Shown here: positions 34,041 through 44,525 of the stretch, piece by piece
How the letters are laid out: each line of letters starts with the position of its first letter
Numbering within the stretch: the stretch's first letter is position 1
Assembly (NCBI GenBank): GCA_902728285.1
Contig: CACVBU010001188.1
Span: forward strand, 264,969 to 328,968
Reading direction: 5' to 3'
From: Clytia hemisphaerica
Taxonomy: Eukaryota > Cnidaria > Hydrozoa > Leptothecata > Clytiidae
Length of the DNA: 64,000 nucleotides
The notes under the pieces: generated by a model
The model's input: only the letters and a program-made list of their open reading frames with translations
What the model was told of the DNA's origin: nothing
The model's database searches: none
Program-made: the position numbers and the translations under genes

Positions 34041-35029
34041 CTTTGATTTATTTTCTTACATTCCTCAATATATGGCAGAATTGTTTTCTAAATATTTGCC
34101 GTACGATAGCTAAACTTTCCATTGCCACTTTACAACGGGAACAGACAAAAAGACTCTAGGTAGGTACAAAAGTAGCTTCGAACTTTTAGGCGGTCAGATT
34201 AAAGACCTGTGTGCTTTTTGTCAGTATGATTTGAAACGGTGGAAAGATGCTGAAGTACGTCAGAGATGTTTGTAATTGGGGCAATAGCTTTGAGTATTGA
34301 CTTCTGTCAAAAGGAAAGGACCGATATTTATTTTATTTGTTTCATACAGTATCTAGGGTAAGACTCGACTTTAATTGAAAAGAATGATTGGAAAACATAT
34401 TGGTTAGTTATCCTTTGCAAGATATGAAGAAAGTACTTTAGGCGTACAAACTTTCGCAAGCAGAAAATTTTTCGATTTTCGCGAATATTTGCCCTTTTTG
34501 CGAAAGTAAATGTCTTTAAAAATTCTAGGAAGGGCCATTCGCAAAAGTTTATGCTCTCGAAAAATTCTTGACAAAATAGAAAATCTGTAAAACTTTATTA
34601 GAAAAAATTTTGCTCACCATTTTGAATGAGTTTTGCTTTTTTGGGTAGGTCATCATAATTTCGATTTTACAGTTTTATATAAAACTAAAATTCAAGTCAA
34701 GCCTTATCCTCTATAAAAGAAAAAAAGAATCAACTATAAACCTTTGACCGTAAGCTCACAACTTTGACTTTTTTTGGCCCCCCCCCCCCCCCGTTATACT
34801 TTAAAAGAATATTTATATGATAAAATTGGCCAAAAAATTAAGAATATGCTAAGGATATCAACATCATGGAATTTGGCAACAAAACCTGAGAATTCCATTT
34901 ATAGAATATTTTTAACTTTAAATTACCTATTATCCCCCGGTTCACTGTTAAATCTAGCTTGAAAACTTTAGAATATAACTGTAAGAATATATTTCAATAT
35001 TTTAGGAATATGAGAAAAAAATCTTATAA

Positions 35030-35294
35030 AATACACGTTTTTTTAATAGAAGAACATACAAATTTTTTGAAGCTATTTTATGTTCTTAAGTTTTTAAGTT
35101 TTAAGCCTCAGAATGTTCTTAACATGTTCTTACTTTCACCATTTAGTCAGTATTTTTTCCATTTTTCGAAGAAAATAAGTGTTTTATGGTCCACAATGCC
35201 TTCTCAAATGTTTTTAACTTGTTCTTAATATTTCTGCCACGGAAGAGTTATGTTCTTATATAGTTTGTTCTTATTATACAAAAAGCGTGTGGCC
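35030..35294. mobile_element. ACACG/AAGAACA-family foldback element
   Basis: It opens ACACGTTTTTTTAATAGAAG and closes ..TATACAAAAAGCGTGT. Interior words GTTCTTAA, AAGCCT and AGTTTGTTCTTAT recur in elements at 56607-57050, 57570-57785, 47405-47507 and 56050-56335. Confidence 0.5.
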
Positions 35295-35483
35295 ACTGAT
35301 ACGCAGAATTCTATAGATGTGCTTCTTAAAGGAAACTTATCCATTAAAGGATTAGCAGAAACATTCATGTTTTACTGAGCACAAGTCGAAATGACTTCTC
35401 TATTCATCCCTTTTTCTAATTGAAAGGAACATCCAACCCTTAAGCTATCAATCATCTTTATGTTCATGTTTTTAGGGTGAAAA

Positions 35484-35900
35484 ATGAAGATGATGAAACT
35501 TCTTGTTTTATTGTTTTGCATGGTGGTTGTTGTTCACTTCGATTGTGTTGAATCATGCAACACGCAATTGGTGACGGAAGGGCTATCTGCCGATGATGAA
35601 GCTTTGGCCGGCCGCGAGATTTTTGACATAACGCAATGCAAATTGGTAAACGAATTAGGTTATCCGGTTAAAAGTGCGAATTTCGGGGTATGTGGTACGA
35701 ATTCTGATTGTATTACATCACAAGGTAGCAACAACGATATCCCATGTTATAATTACTGTATATTCACGCTTGCTTCATGCTATGGAATATGTGAACAAGT
35801 AGATGAATGCTCCGGATCACAAGCAGGACCATACAAATGCGTGTGTTACAAAGCGGACGAAAGCAATAGATCATCAACACAACCACCAAGTGGTAAATGA
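35484..35900 (+). CDS. Small secreted cysteine-rich protein (unknown function)
   Basis: 138 residues. Residues 1-24 are a clear signal peptide (LLVLLFCMVVVV hydrophobic core). The mature chain has 11 cysteines after the likely cleavage near VES-C, or 12 if cleavage is before DCVES; paired clusters are PCYNYC, SCYGIC and KCVC. The C-terminal 15 residues are polar and proline/serine-rich. An acceptor-like TTTTTAG ends 8 nt before the ATG, suggesting a 5' UTR intron from 34033. I do not recognise the family. Disulfide-rich secreted proteins of this size include toxins, antimicrobials and matrix components; nothing here decides between them. Codon use and an unbroken frame favour a real gene. Confidence 0.75.
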   Translation: MKMMKLLVLLFCMVVVVHFDCVESCNTQLVTEGLSADDEALAGREIFDITQCKLVNELGYPVKSANFGVCGTNSDCITSQGSNNDIPCYNYCIFTLASCYGICEQVDECSGSQAGPYKCVCYKADESNRSSTQPPSGK

Positions 35901-36109
35901 GAACAAAAAATACATTTAATTTATATCATCGTAAATATCTTAAACCCTTACTATGATTTAGTTATATAACTTAGCGGTAAATCAACCAGTGAAATCAATC
36001 TGAAGCTAAAAACATTTCATCCAACCAGCTTTTATTTGTATGCAAATTATTTTTATTAGGACCCAATTTATAAGAACGTTTAGTCTGAACTTTGGAATGT
36101 TAATGTTAA

Positions 36110-37375
36110 TGTTAATGTATATATTCTTTAAAGTCGAGAAATGTGTACAAATCTGTACTAGCTTTAAAGCTAATAGAGTTCGACTGCCTATTTTACAAAA
36201 TGAATCATTCATCATCATCTGTTAATGCCCAATCGCTGACGATTTCTTCTGTAGAGTATCTTGGTTTGTAATTTGAAAATATTTTTGTTTGGTTTTGTAA
36301 TTTTTTTACGAGGCGTAGTTTTGTTCTTGGGCTTCCTCTTACGCACCAGTTGAATCCTTTATTGTTATTGTTTTTGTTGAGTTTCTTTGCTTGTTCGTGC
36401 ATCTCCTTGATCTTTATCCGTTCGTTGATTGTGAAATCTTCCGTTATACTTACCTGAAAGAAACAAGTTTCTTTTAGCATGTGTAAATTCTTCATGATAA
36501 GATCTTTGTCATGTTGACTTTGCAGGGTGACTTTCAGAGGACGGCCATTTTTTGTTTTTCTGTTTCCTAATCTGTGGTGAGTAACATTGATTTCTGGAAC
36601 ATTGATGTCATCTAGGAGTTCTCGGAACCGAAATATGTCATATTTTTTCCCATTTTCTTCTTCTTCCTTATCTGGGCCTGAATATTCGAGAAACCCATGA
36701 ACGATCATATTCAGCTTTCTAGATTCTATGTCTCTCTTTTCACTTTCTTCCTTTCGTTTTTGTTCTTCGGCAGATTTTAAGTCTTCTTTTTGCTTCTTGG
36801 TAATCTCGGCGTATGTTTTCTTTGATGTTTCCTTCATTATTTCTGCTGTGTGCTTTATTTCCTCCTTTATCATGCTTCTTGTCTTTTCCTCCATCTCTTG
36901 TAGTTTTCCTGCCAGAAAGGTTTTGAGGTCATTTTTGATGGAATCACGGGTTTTTGTGTTGGTGTTGACCTCATTGTTCAGTTTTTGTATGACGTCGTCT
37001 TTCTTTTTAAGTTCATTTTGCATCATATGTTGAGTGTTTTTCCCCACTTTATTTCTTAGGTTTTTCGTTATTCGTACGCAGTTTGAACATAAGTAATGAT
37101 CGTTGTAGGATGTCACGAATATTTGTAATTGATACAGGGGTAACTGTGTGCACTCATAATGAACTGATCTTTTACATTTTTTGCATGTTAAGCGATCCAT
37201 GTCTTCGTCTTCAGTACATCTTGACGGCGTGCAAGCTTGAGGTGGTGAGGCTGCTTCGAAAGGCTGATCTTTATCCATTTTGATGTTATTTTCATGAATT
37301 TTGATGTTTTTATTTGTTTTCAGCCATTTTTTCGAAGAGCGTTGCAGAAGCGTCTGATCTAGTTGACGTCAAATA
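36110..37375 (-). mobile_element. LINE-C copy 1, truncated after ORF1
   Basis: Minus strand: 5' UTR from about 37375 (TTGACGTCAA, then GCAACGCTCTTCG), ORF1 37278-36205, and a following ATG frame that overlaps its end and quickly decays near a TTAATG microsatellite (about 36095-36120). ORF2 is absent. A second copy, opposite strand, begins at about 42555 with the same 5' UTR. Confidence 0.75.
36205..37278 (-). CDS. LINE-C ORF1: PHD-like finger, coiled coil, RNA-binding domain
   Basis: 357 residues, intact frame. Residues 34-72 hold a zinc finger of PHD type (CKKCKRSVHYEC .. LCSNC). About residues 85-190 are a long charged coiled coil (KKKDDVIQKLNNEV, KTYAEITKKQKEDLKS). From about 190 comes a compact domain (LNMIVHGFLEYSG, THHRLGNRKTKNGRPLKVTL, FTINERIKIKEMHEQ) like the RRM-type C-terminal part of LINE ORF1 proteins. 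It would coat LINE RNA in the cytoplasm. Presence of a second, broken copy with the same 5' flank shows it is a transposon protein, not a host PHD gene. The end is followed by an overlapping ATG (GATGATGATGAATG). Confidence 0.85.
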   Translation of the reverse strand: MDKDQPFEAASPPQACTPSRCTEDEDMDRLTCKKCKRSVHYECTQLPLYQLQIFVTSYNDHYLCSNCVRITKNLRNKVGKNTQHMMQNELKKKDDVIQKLNNEVNTNTKTRDSIKNDLKTFLAGKLQEMEEKTRSMIKEEIKHTAEIMKETSKKTYAEITKKQKEDLKSAEEQKRKEESEKRDIESRKLNMIVHGFLEYSGPDKEEEENGKKYDIFRFRELLDDINVPEINVTHHRLGNRKTKNGRPLKVTLQSQHDKDLIMKNLHMLKETCFFQVSITEDFTINERIKIKEMHEQAKKLNKNNNNKGFNWCVRGSPRTKLRLVKKLQNQTKIFSNYKPRYSTEEIVSDWALTDDDE

Positions 37376-38289
37376 AAAACTGGAACAAAATAAGAACACC
37401 GTAAGAAGATTGCCAGTCCACCTTGATTTTTACACGTTTCTTATAATAACATTTTGATAGATTATATTATGACTTAAGAACATCTCATTCATCTATATTA
37501 TAATACACTTATATTGGAACCCTCCCATTGGGCTCTTCCAGGAAGTTTTTGTACATTTTGTCGACGAGGGTAGTGAAAAATACGCAAAATCTGTCTTGTT
37601 TTGGGGTAAACTGGCTCTAATTAGGAGTGATTCGAATAATGCTGATGCTTGTCCGGGGGTGAGATGTGGGGGTAAATTTTCAAAAAATGTTATATCCTCC
37701 ACCCCCTCCCCCCTATATTCAATTTTTTTTTCTGGAAGAACCCATTTTGCATGAAGCATTCCCGCTGGCGATTTTTAAGCAGCCGGCAATTCCTTTTTGT
37801 GCCTTTTTTCCTAATTGGTCAATCTTTAGCTATAAAAGAAAAGCCATGAAAATGTAATTTATCCTTTTTTTCTAATCTTCTTTTTTGAACATTTTTTAAG
37901 AGCGTTTTGAAATTGAACACTCATTATTTGTCTGTTTCATTATCATTTTCATTTAAGATTTGACATTAGCTCCAATTCTATGGTACCGTTGAATTTTTTT
38001 CGAAAACGTATTCATCGAAACATTTACATTATTTTAGATCTACGAGAAAGAATCACGAACCGACATATGAGGTTTGGGATAGCTCAAATTGTTGAGAAAT
38101 ATCACGCTTTTTCTAATAATGTCAATAAAACCTAGTAGCCATAATATGTATTTTGTAATAAAAATACAAATCTAGTTTAAATGCAAATCTAGTTTAACTG
38201 CTTTTCATTAGAAATATATCATGTAGATACACATTTGGATATTTTCTGCTCGGTCAAATATTTTGAATGGGATATTGCCACAGTTGTAC
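37376..38289. other. Intergenic stretch, nothing firmly recognised
   Basis: A C-rich/T-rich block at 37695-37735. GAACCCTCCCATTGGGCTCTTCCAGGAAG near 37519 and GGAAGAACCC at 37734 hint at another foldback. No gene. Confidence 0.35.
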
Positions 38290-38482
38290 ACCTTTTCGAC
38301 CTCAGCCGCTAATTGCCACGCGGGCATTCTTTGTCCACTTGATCCTACTAAAACCGCCCCAGTCCTTTTTTCGCTCCTATAAACAATAGAAAAACATGTC
38401 AAAAAAGGATTGAATCGAGTTTAGGGGGATAATTAAATAACTAAGTAGCACGTGCCTGACCACGCGATTACGGTCGAAAAGG
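38290..38482. mobile_element. CACCTTTTCGACC-ended MITE, copy 1
   Basis: Ends CACCTTTTCGACC and GGTCGAAAAGGT. The interior includes GCCACGCGGGCATT and a GTTTAGGGGGATAATTAAAT word shared with copies at 45345-45540 and 47187-47393. Confidence 0.65.
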
Positions 38483-38484
38483 TA

Positions 38485-39567
38485 TTCTCAACTTCAGTTG
38501 AGCTAGAATCTCAGAATGTTTGTGAGTTTGTGAGTTTGTCCACAAACTTTGGGGCAGCGTAGAGAGCGGAATAATTGGTTCAAGGAGCTGAAATTTGGCA
38601 CACGCCCTCCTTATGTTAAAACTTAGGGGTAGGTTTTTCATTTTTTGGAATTTCGCTTTTTTTCGCGAGTTATCCCCATTTTACCGGGATTTTGCGCTTA
38701 TTTAACGTCATAAAAGTCAAAATAATTGACGTCAAAGAAAATTTTTTTAAATATTTTTTTAAATGCTAAAAACTGTAGCGTGCTAAAGCACTGGGCTCAA
38801 CTTCAGTATACGTGTGAAAGTGAAAGGCCCAATTGTAAACACTTTTTAAAAAAGGGCAATGGGTACTAGGGATAAGAGAAGGCCGATTGTAAACCCGTGG
38901 TGAATGGTGATTGGAATAAGAGAAGGCTAAGTCGTAAACCCATAGGGTGATGAGTAATCAGGACTAGGGGAGGCTTAAAATTGTAATCCAAAAGTAATGG
39001 TTACTCGGAATAAGGCAGGGCTAAATTGTAAACTTAGGTTGATAATCCTATGTGGCGATCGTTCACAGGAAAGGGAAGGCTCGATTGTAAACCCAGATAG
39101 ACGGATACTTAGCAGGATTAGAGAAGGCTCAGTCGTAGGCAATTTCAGGAATAAACAAAAATCGGAATGAAATATCTAAATTGCAAAAATTCAAGTAGAG
39201 AAATTTAAGGCATTGACACTTGAAAAGTTAAAAAATGATATTTGACGTCAATAAATTCATTTACGTCAATGAATCTAAAAAAAATAAAAAACATAATTGA
39301 CGTCAATTATTTTGACTTTTATGACGTTAAATAAGCGCAAAATCCCGGTAAAATGGGGATAACTCGCGAAAAAAAGCGAAATTTCAAAAAATGAAATTAC
39401 TACCCCTAAGTTTTAACATAAGGAGGGCGTGTGCCAAATCTCAGCTCATTAGACCAATTATTCCGCTCTCTACGCTGCCCCAAAGTTTGTGGACAAACTC
39501 ACAAACTCACAAACTCACAAACTCACAAACAAACATTCTGAGATTCTAGCTCAACTGAAGTTGAGAA
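38485..39567. mobile_element. Long-TIR foldback element with internal tandem repeats
   Basis: ATTCTCAACTTCAGTTGAGC starts arms of more than 250 bp (38485-about 38760 against about 39290-39567), including CCACAAACTTTGGGGCAGCG and TTATTTAACGTCATAAAAGT; TA borders both ends. The arm-internal 38770-39150 block repeats a 45-50-bp unit (GGGTGATGGGTACT, GGATAAGAGAAGGC, TTGTAAACCC). Confidence 0.75.
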
Positions 39568-39569
39568 TA

Positions 39570-40245
39570 CAAAAACTGTAACGTGCTAAAGCACTGGGCT
39601 CAACTTCAGTGTACGTGTGAAAGTGGAAGGCCCAATTGTAAACACTTTTTTAAAACAGGGCGATGGGCTCTCATGATAATAGAAGGCTAGAAGGCCGTTG
39701 CAAACCCAGGGTGATAGGCGCTAGTGATTAAGGAAGGTCCAATTATTGTAAACCCAGGGTGACGGTTACTCGGGATAAGATAAACTTCGTTGTAAACCCA
39801 GGGTGATAAGCGTTCGAGATTAAGGAAGGTCAAATTGTAAACCCAGGGTAATGGTTACTCGGGATAAGAGAAAGCTCAATTGTAAACCCAGGGTGATAGG
39901 CGTAAATCAGTTGTAAACCCAGAGTGATGGGCACTCAGAATTAGGGAAAGCTTGCTTGTAAGCCCAGAGTAATGAATACTCGGGATAAGGTTGCTAAATT
40001 GCAAACGCGGGGTGAAAAAAGCCTTCTTTGATGGGCACTCAGGAAAGGGAAGGTTCAATTATAAAACCCAGAGCGATGAGTACTCAGAAGGATTAGAGAA
40101 AGCTCAGTCGTAGGTAAATCTAGAATAAAGAATTTTTTTCCGTGTGTAGAGCAGCAACCTTTTATTTTGGCACCTAGATAAATTGACGTCAAATATTCTC
40201 AACTTCAGTTGAGCTAGAATCTCAGAATGTTTGTTTGTGAGTTTG
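39570..40245. repeat. Second array of the same 45-50-bp repeat plus a solo terminus
   Basis: 39575-39660 duplicates 38770-38855 (GTAACGTGCTAAAGCACTGG), then about ten diverged units of TTGTAAACCCAGGGTGAT. It ends at 40195-40235 with the element terminus ATTCTCAACTTCAG in the same orientation as at 38485. This looks like a partial second copy sharing a terminus. Confidence 0.65.
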
Positions 40246-40514
40246 TTCTAAGCAGCAAAGTTTCAAAACAAATAAACTACGCAGCTGACAAATCAAACTT
40301 AGGTAAAAAAAATTAAAATTGTATGAAAAATTAAATTGTGCTTATATTAGATAGCCTAGGGTAAATGTTGTTTAAAAGCATTCATTGATCTTGACAATGT
40401 ACGTCACGAAATCAAAATCAAAGTGAATCAAATCAAACACCAACCAAATAAATTGAAAATCAAATTCATCCCTCAAAGTTGTTTCAACGCTCTTATGTTA
40501 ACGACAAATTTCAT

Positions 40515-40688
40515 TAGTTCCATTTATACTGAGACGAAAAAATCGTCTGAGACGAGTAGTTTGTAAAATGTGATATGTGGAGGAGATCCTATTTATTGAA
40601 ACATGAATGGAAAGTACACTCCTCCATAATGTTCATTTTCTAAATTGCTTGTCTCAGACGAATTAATCGTCTCAGTATAAATAGAACT
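40515..40688. mobile_element. Foldback MITE, 174 bp
   Basis: TAGTTCCATTTATACTGAG at the left and CTCAGTATAAATAGAACTA at the right, with CGTCTGAGACGA/TCGTCTGAGACAAG words further in. 40246-40514 and 40689-40949 hold no gene. Confidence 0.7.
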
Positions 40689-40949
40689 ATTCTGATTAAA
40701 TAATTTGAGTAAGTGACAAGAGAAAATGGTGCGGCATAGCTGAAGTAGAAACAAGTCCCTAGGGACGAGTAAAATAGTTATGATCATAATTGCCTATTAT
40801 AAAAAAGTGTAAAGTCTAGATTTTTGGTGACGTCAAGGCAGAGGAGTTTTCTCTTAGGAACTAAGGATGAATCCTTACAACTTTTTCTTTTTTCTCTTAG
40901 CCCATAAAGAAAACTATGTTCTTGAGTGGTCTGCTTCATCTACATGGTG

Positions 40950-41215
40950 TCCAGGAAAAAAACCTCGGTCTGGAGGCCTTTTGTTTCATTCGATTGTTTC
41001 TTACTTGAACTTGCGTTGAGAAATTAGTTTGTTTTGCTCACTTTTTGATCATGTGACTGTTAATAAACCAATCCCAAGAGGAGTACTTGGTAACGTGATC
41101 AAAAACTGAACAAATTAATTTTCATCTTTTGATAATAACAAAGGAAAATTGAACAAAAAGTTAAAACAATAAGCTTCCAGACCAGTGTTTTTTATAAGGA
41201 CTATGCTTTATCTGA
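40950..41215. mobile_element. TIR element sharing sequence with 47650-47945
   Basis: Arms include GGTCTGGAGGC and its complement GCTTCCAGACC, and TGATCA-TGTGACTGTTAATAA; the copy at 47650-47945 has the same layout (GGTCTGGCAAGG .. CTTCCAGACC). Confidence 0.5.
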
Positions 41216-41284
41216 TGTGATCCTGTAACAAGCAGAGACAAAGTTGGTGCTTTTTCGAATCTCGAATCTCGAATCCCCGGTAGC

Positions 41285-41395
41285 CCAGCTAGCACACAAC
41301 GTTGTTTCTACGTTCATTTAATGTTCATAACGTCCGTATAAATTTAGACATGATTGGTGAAACAATGTTGTGCGCCAGCCGGTAGCGGTAATATC
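41285..41395. mobile_element. Short MITE, relative of 53001-53100
   Basis: GCTAGCACACAACGTTGTTT .. GTTCATAACGTCC .. AATGTTGTGCGCCAGCCGG; the copy at 53001-53100 is a cleaner foldback with the same ACAACGTTGTTTCAACGTT ends. Confidence 0.55.
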
Positions 41396-41477
41396 ACCGC
41401 TCTAGGGAGACGTCCAATTGTTTTTGAAAATGAATTTATGTGACTATTTTTTACTATTGCATTATGATACTATTTTG

Positions 41478-42490
41478 GGTATAGACAAAACGCTGAACGG
41501 CGGAACGACGGAATGCCGGAACCGGAATAGCTGTTCCGGCCGGAATAGCTATTCCGCGGAATAATGATTTTTTTTTTATATTTTGTATTCCGCGGAATAT
41601 GATTATATATTTTTTTCCATCTGGGCCAAGTCAAGCTAACGAAGGTATGACATCGCTGAAAAATTTCAGTAAAACACGGCTAGAAGTTGGTCCAGTGGTT
41701 GAAAGCGTTGGTTTCACGCACTAGGGATCCCCAGATCGAAGCGGATCAAAGTCACCTTTTTATCCAGGTTTTGATGTTTCATGTTTTTTTGGGTGCAGAT
41801 TCCGAAAAAATAGGTCTGAAGTCCTGAAAAGTTGACGGATGGGCGCTAAGAGACCGTAAAGGACCCGTACGGGACGGTGAATAACCCATTCCCCTAGCGC
41901 CGGACTGGTTTGGTCTCACGACTTGAAACTTTCTGGAGACGTCAAGCATATCGAAGGGGGGGAGCATGCCAAATTTCATCACTCCACTGTGACCGGTCGC
42001 CGGGCTACGTGCCGCGCAAGGTACGCTACAGGACGTCCCCGTACAGACGATTGCCGGGTCGTACGGCGTTTTTAGCCGGTCAAATTTTTCGTAAGGTATA
42101 ATTAATCTAGTTCTATCTTAGTTATATCTAAGGGAAACACTCAAACATAAAATCCCAAACAACACCCCGGGAAAGGTGTATTAGAATGACTTCACAAGCG
42201 AGTGCACGAGTGCATTCCTTTATATACGAAAAACAGCCAATGAGGTAGCCGATTGCTGATTATAGGTGATTATGGGTGATTATGGATGATTATGTACATA
42301 GATATACCCTCAGGGGTGATAAAAGAGAAAGATTATTATTATAATAAAAAATCATATTCCGCGGAATAGCTAATACAAAAAATAAAAAAAAATAAAAAAA
42401 ATCATATTCCGCGGAATAGCTATTCCGGCCGGAACACCTATTCCGGTTCCGGCATTCCGGCATTCCGCCGTTCTGCGTTTTGTCTCCACC
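41478..42490. mobile_element. Element with long GGAAT-rich inverted ends
   Basis: AGACAAAACGCTGAACGGCG at 41482 is mirrored at 42468-42487. The arms run about 100 bp through repeated GCCGGAAT, CCGCGGAATA and GGAATAGC words. The interior is occupied by the SINE at 41685-42345. Confidence 0.65.
41685..42345 (+). mobile_element. tRNA-derived SINE with LINE-A-like 3' end
   Basis: TTGGTCCAGTGGTTGAAAGC fits an A box and GATCGAAGC a B box about 40 nt later (head about 41685-41750). The body includes a GC-rich 41880-42075 block. The 3' end, GGTGATAAAAGAGA followed by ATT repeats (42318-42345), is the same as the 3' end of LINE-A (minus strand, about 12650-12675), the usual sign that a SINE borrows that LINE's machinery. 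Boundaries are approximate. Confidence 0.5.
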
Positions 42491-42662
42491 CTACTATTTT
42501 TATTGCCATTTGTTACTAATTTATGAAAAATTGGTGTTTCTTGTTTATCCCTGCTACATGTTGTTTTTTTGACGTCAATTAGATAAGACGCTTTTGCAAC
42601 GCTCTTCGGAAAAATGGCTGAAAACAAAGAAAAACATCAAAATTCATGAAAATAACATCAAA

Positions 42663-43567
42663 ATGGATAAAGATCAGCCTTTTGAAGCAGCCTCACCACC
42701 TCAAGCTTGCACGCCGTCAAGATGTACTGAAGACAAAGACCTGGATCGCTTAGAATGCAAAAAATGTAAAAGATCAGTTCATTATGTGTGCGCACAGCTA
42801 CCTTCGTATCAACTACAAATATTCGTGACATCCTATAATGATCATTGCTTATGTTCAAACTGCGTCCGAATTAACGAAGAACCTTGTAAAGTGGAAAAAA
42901 ACACTCAGCATATGATGCAAAATGAACTTAAAAAGAAAGAATACGTCATACAAAAACTGAACAACGAGGTTAACACCAACACCAATACCCGTGATTCCAT
43001 CAAAAATGATCTCAAAACTTTTCTGGCAGGAAAACTACAAGAAATGGAGGAAAAGACAAGAGATATGATAAAGGAGAAAATTAAGCACACAACAGAAATA
43101 ATGACGGAAACATCAAAGAAAACATACGCCGAAGACTTTAGACGATGTTATCGTCCGTTACAATGATAGTAAAGGCGGGAAAATATGGCGGTATGATGAT
43201 GGTGTTATAGTGGTATACGGAAAGAAAATCGGCTGTAGAGTTTCGAAGAAACTGGCAACTCTACCGTCTGTAAACTCTTTTCGGTAAAAAAACCCGTCCG
43301 CGAATTTTCCTCGGCTTTGGGCTTTTTTCTTAGATAGTGATCTGTCTTAGACTATAGCATAGTCTACGAAGACTTAAGATATGCCGAAAAAAAACACAAG
43401 AGGAAGAAAGTGAAAAAAGAGACATAGACTCTAGAAAACTGAATATCATCGTTTACGGGTTTCTCGAATATTCAGGCCCAGATAAGGAAGAAGAAGAAAA
43501 TGGAGTAAAATATGACATATTTCGGTTCCGAGAACTCCTGGAGGACATCAATGTTCCAGAAATTAAA
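42663..43567 (+). pseudogene. LINE-C ORF1, disrupted copy
   Basis: The first 157 codons parallel copy 1 (PHD-like finger, coiled coil to KKTYAE). About 21 nt of copy 1 sequence is missing next to the MITE insertion. After the MITE, the coiled-coil and start of the RNA-binding domain resume (RKLNIIVYGFLEYSG) and then stop matching. It cannot give a functional ORF1 protein. Confidence 0.8.
43139..43366. mobile_element. 228-bp MITE with palindromic ends, 9-bp target duplication
   Basis: CGAAGACTT flanks both sides (43130-43138, 43367-43375). The ends TAGACGATGTTATCGTCC and TAGACTATGCTATAGTCTA (complement of the right end) match at most positions, and each is itself a hairpin. A 9-bp duplication fits Mutator-like elements best; 8-bp hAT is the alternative. 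Confidence 0.75.
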
Positions 43568-43657
43568 AAAAAGCATGTACCTTCAAATAATCTTAAAAAG
43601 CTCTACAGTAATCAAAGACATGCATTACGCATTATGTTAAGTCAGAGAATCCTCTAG

Positions 43658-44482
43658 GCTTCTGCTTATCTTTTTTTTTTTTTTTTCGTAGTAGTATTTG
43701 CATTGATAAAGAGATATAAAAATTGTACACGGTAATGTTGCTAAAAATAGAGATAAGGGAAAAAAATTCCTAAACTAAAAACATTCGCAGGAGAAGACAT
43801 TACTGCCTTTTCACCTATCCCCTTGAAGCGAAGTTTATTTATTTACAGTCTAAATAAAGCGAGAAAATTGACAGAGATATTAAAGAGTATATATGTATAT
43901 ATGAAAATGAGAAAAAAAAAATAAAATAGAGATATATGTAATAGATCAGACGTTATAGTAAAAGAATTAAAAATATCTTTCAATGTCAAGGTTCATGATA
44001 TATTGTTTGACGGATTTATTGAAACATAATTTAGATTTTTGAGTGCAGGTTTCCTTGATTTGAGTTCTTTGTTAAGCACATTATTCCACATGAAAGGACC
44101 CCGGTATTTGATTGAAAATCTTCTTACGGCTAATTTCGCGCCTTGGATCTTAAAAGCGTTTTTTGAATACCTTGTTTGGTATTTGTATGAAATTTTCGGA
44201 AATTTATCTAAGAAAGACTTTGGGCAGGTGTTCGTTTTGATACTACCCATAAAAGATATTGTTTGCAGAATATTTAATTGGTAAATATTAAGAGCGCCGA
44301 TATCTTTAAAGCGATGACTAATCGGAGTAGATTTCTTTACACCAAACATAATTCGCATTGCATGTTTTTGTTTACTATGAAGTTTTTTAAGATTAGATTT
44401 GAAGGCGCTGCCCCAGATAATGTTACAATAATTTAGATAGCTATGAATAAACGCAAAGTACAGTTTTTTTAAAGATTCTATT
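43658..44482 (-). mobile_element. LINE-D, 5'-truncated 3' fragment
   Basis: Minus strand: end of a reverse-transcriptase ORF (44482-43993), 3' UTR, then an A18-like tract (plus-strand T-run at 43671-43687). ATCCTCTAG occurs at 43649-43657 and 44483-44491, a 9-bp candidate target duplication exactly at the borders. Confidence 0.75.
43993..44482 (-). pseudogene. C-terminus of LINE-D reverse transcriptase ORF
   Basis: In frame from the truncated edge: FIHSYLNYCNIIWGSAF, KKLHSKQKHAMRIMFG, then YQLNILQTISFM, YQTRYS, and RRFSIKYRGPFMWNNVL, the usual C-terminal run of CR1/Jockey-group ORF2 proteins. Endonuclease and catalytic reverse transcriptase parts are absent. Confidence 0.8.
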
Positions 44483-44525
44483 ATCCTCTAGCGAAAAAAT
44501 TTATCACAGCAGATAATATACTATC

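Larger units (their letters stand above)
42555..43567 (+). mobile_element. LINE-C copy 2, broken
   Basis: 5' UTR from about 42565 (TTGACGTCAATTAGAT) matches copy 1 on the other strand. ORF1 starts at 42663, is interrupted by a MITE at 43139 and loses similarity after the NVPEI codons at about 43567. Copies 1 and 2 lie about 5.2 kb apart in opposite orientation. Confidence 0.75.

Noticed and set aside
36205-37278. Host PHD-finger gene
   Set aside because: A second copy with the same 5' flank, the coiled coil and the LINE-type RNA-binding domain show that it is a transposon ORF1.
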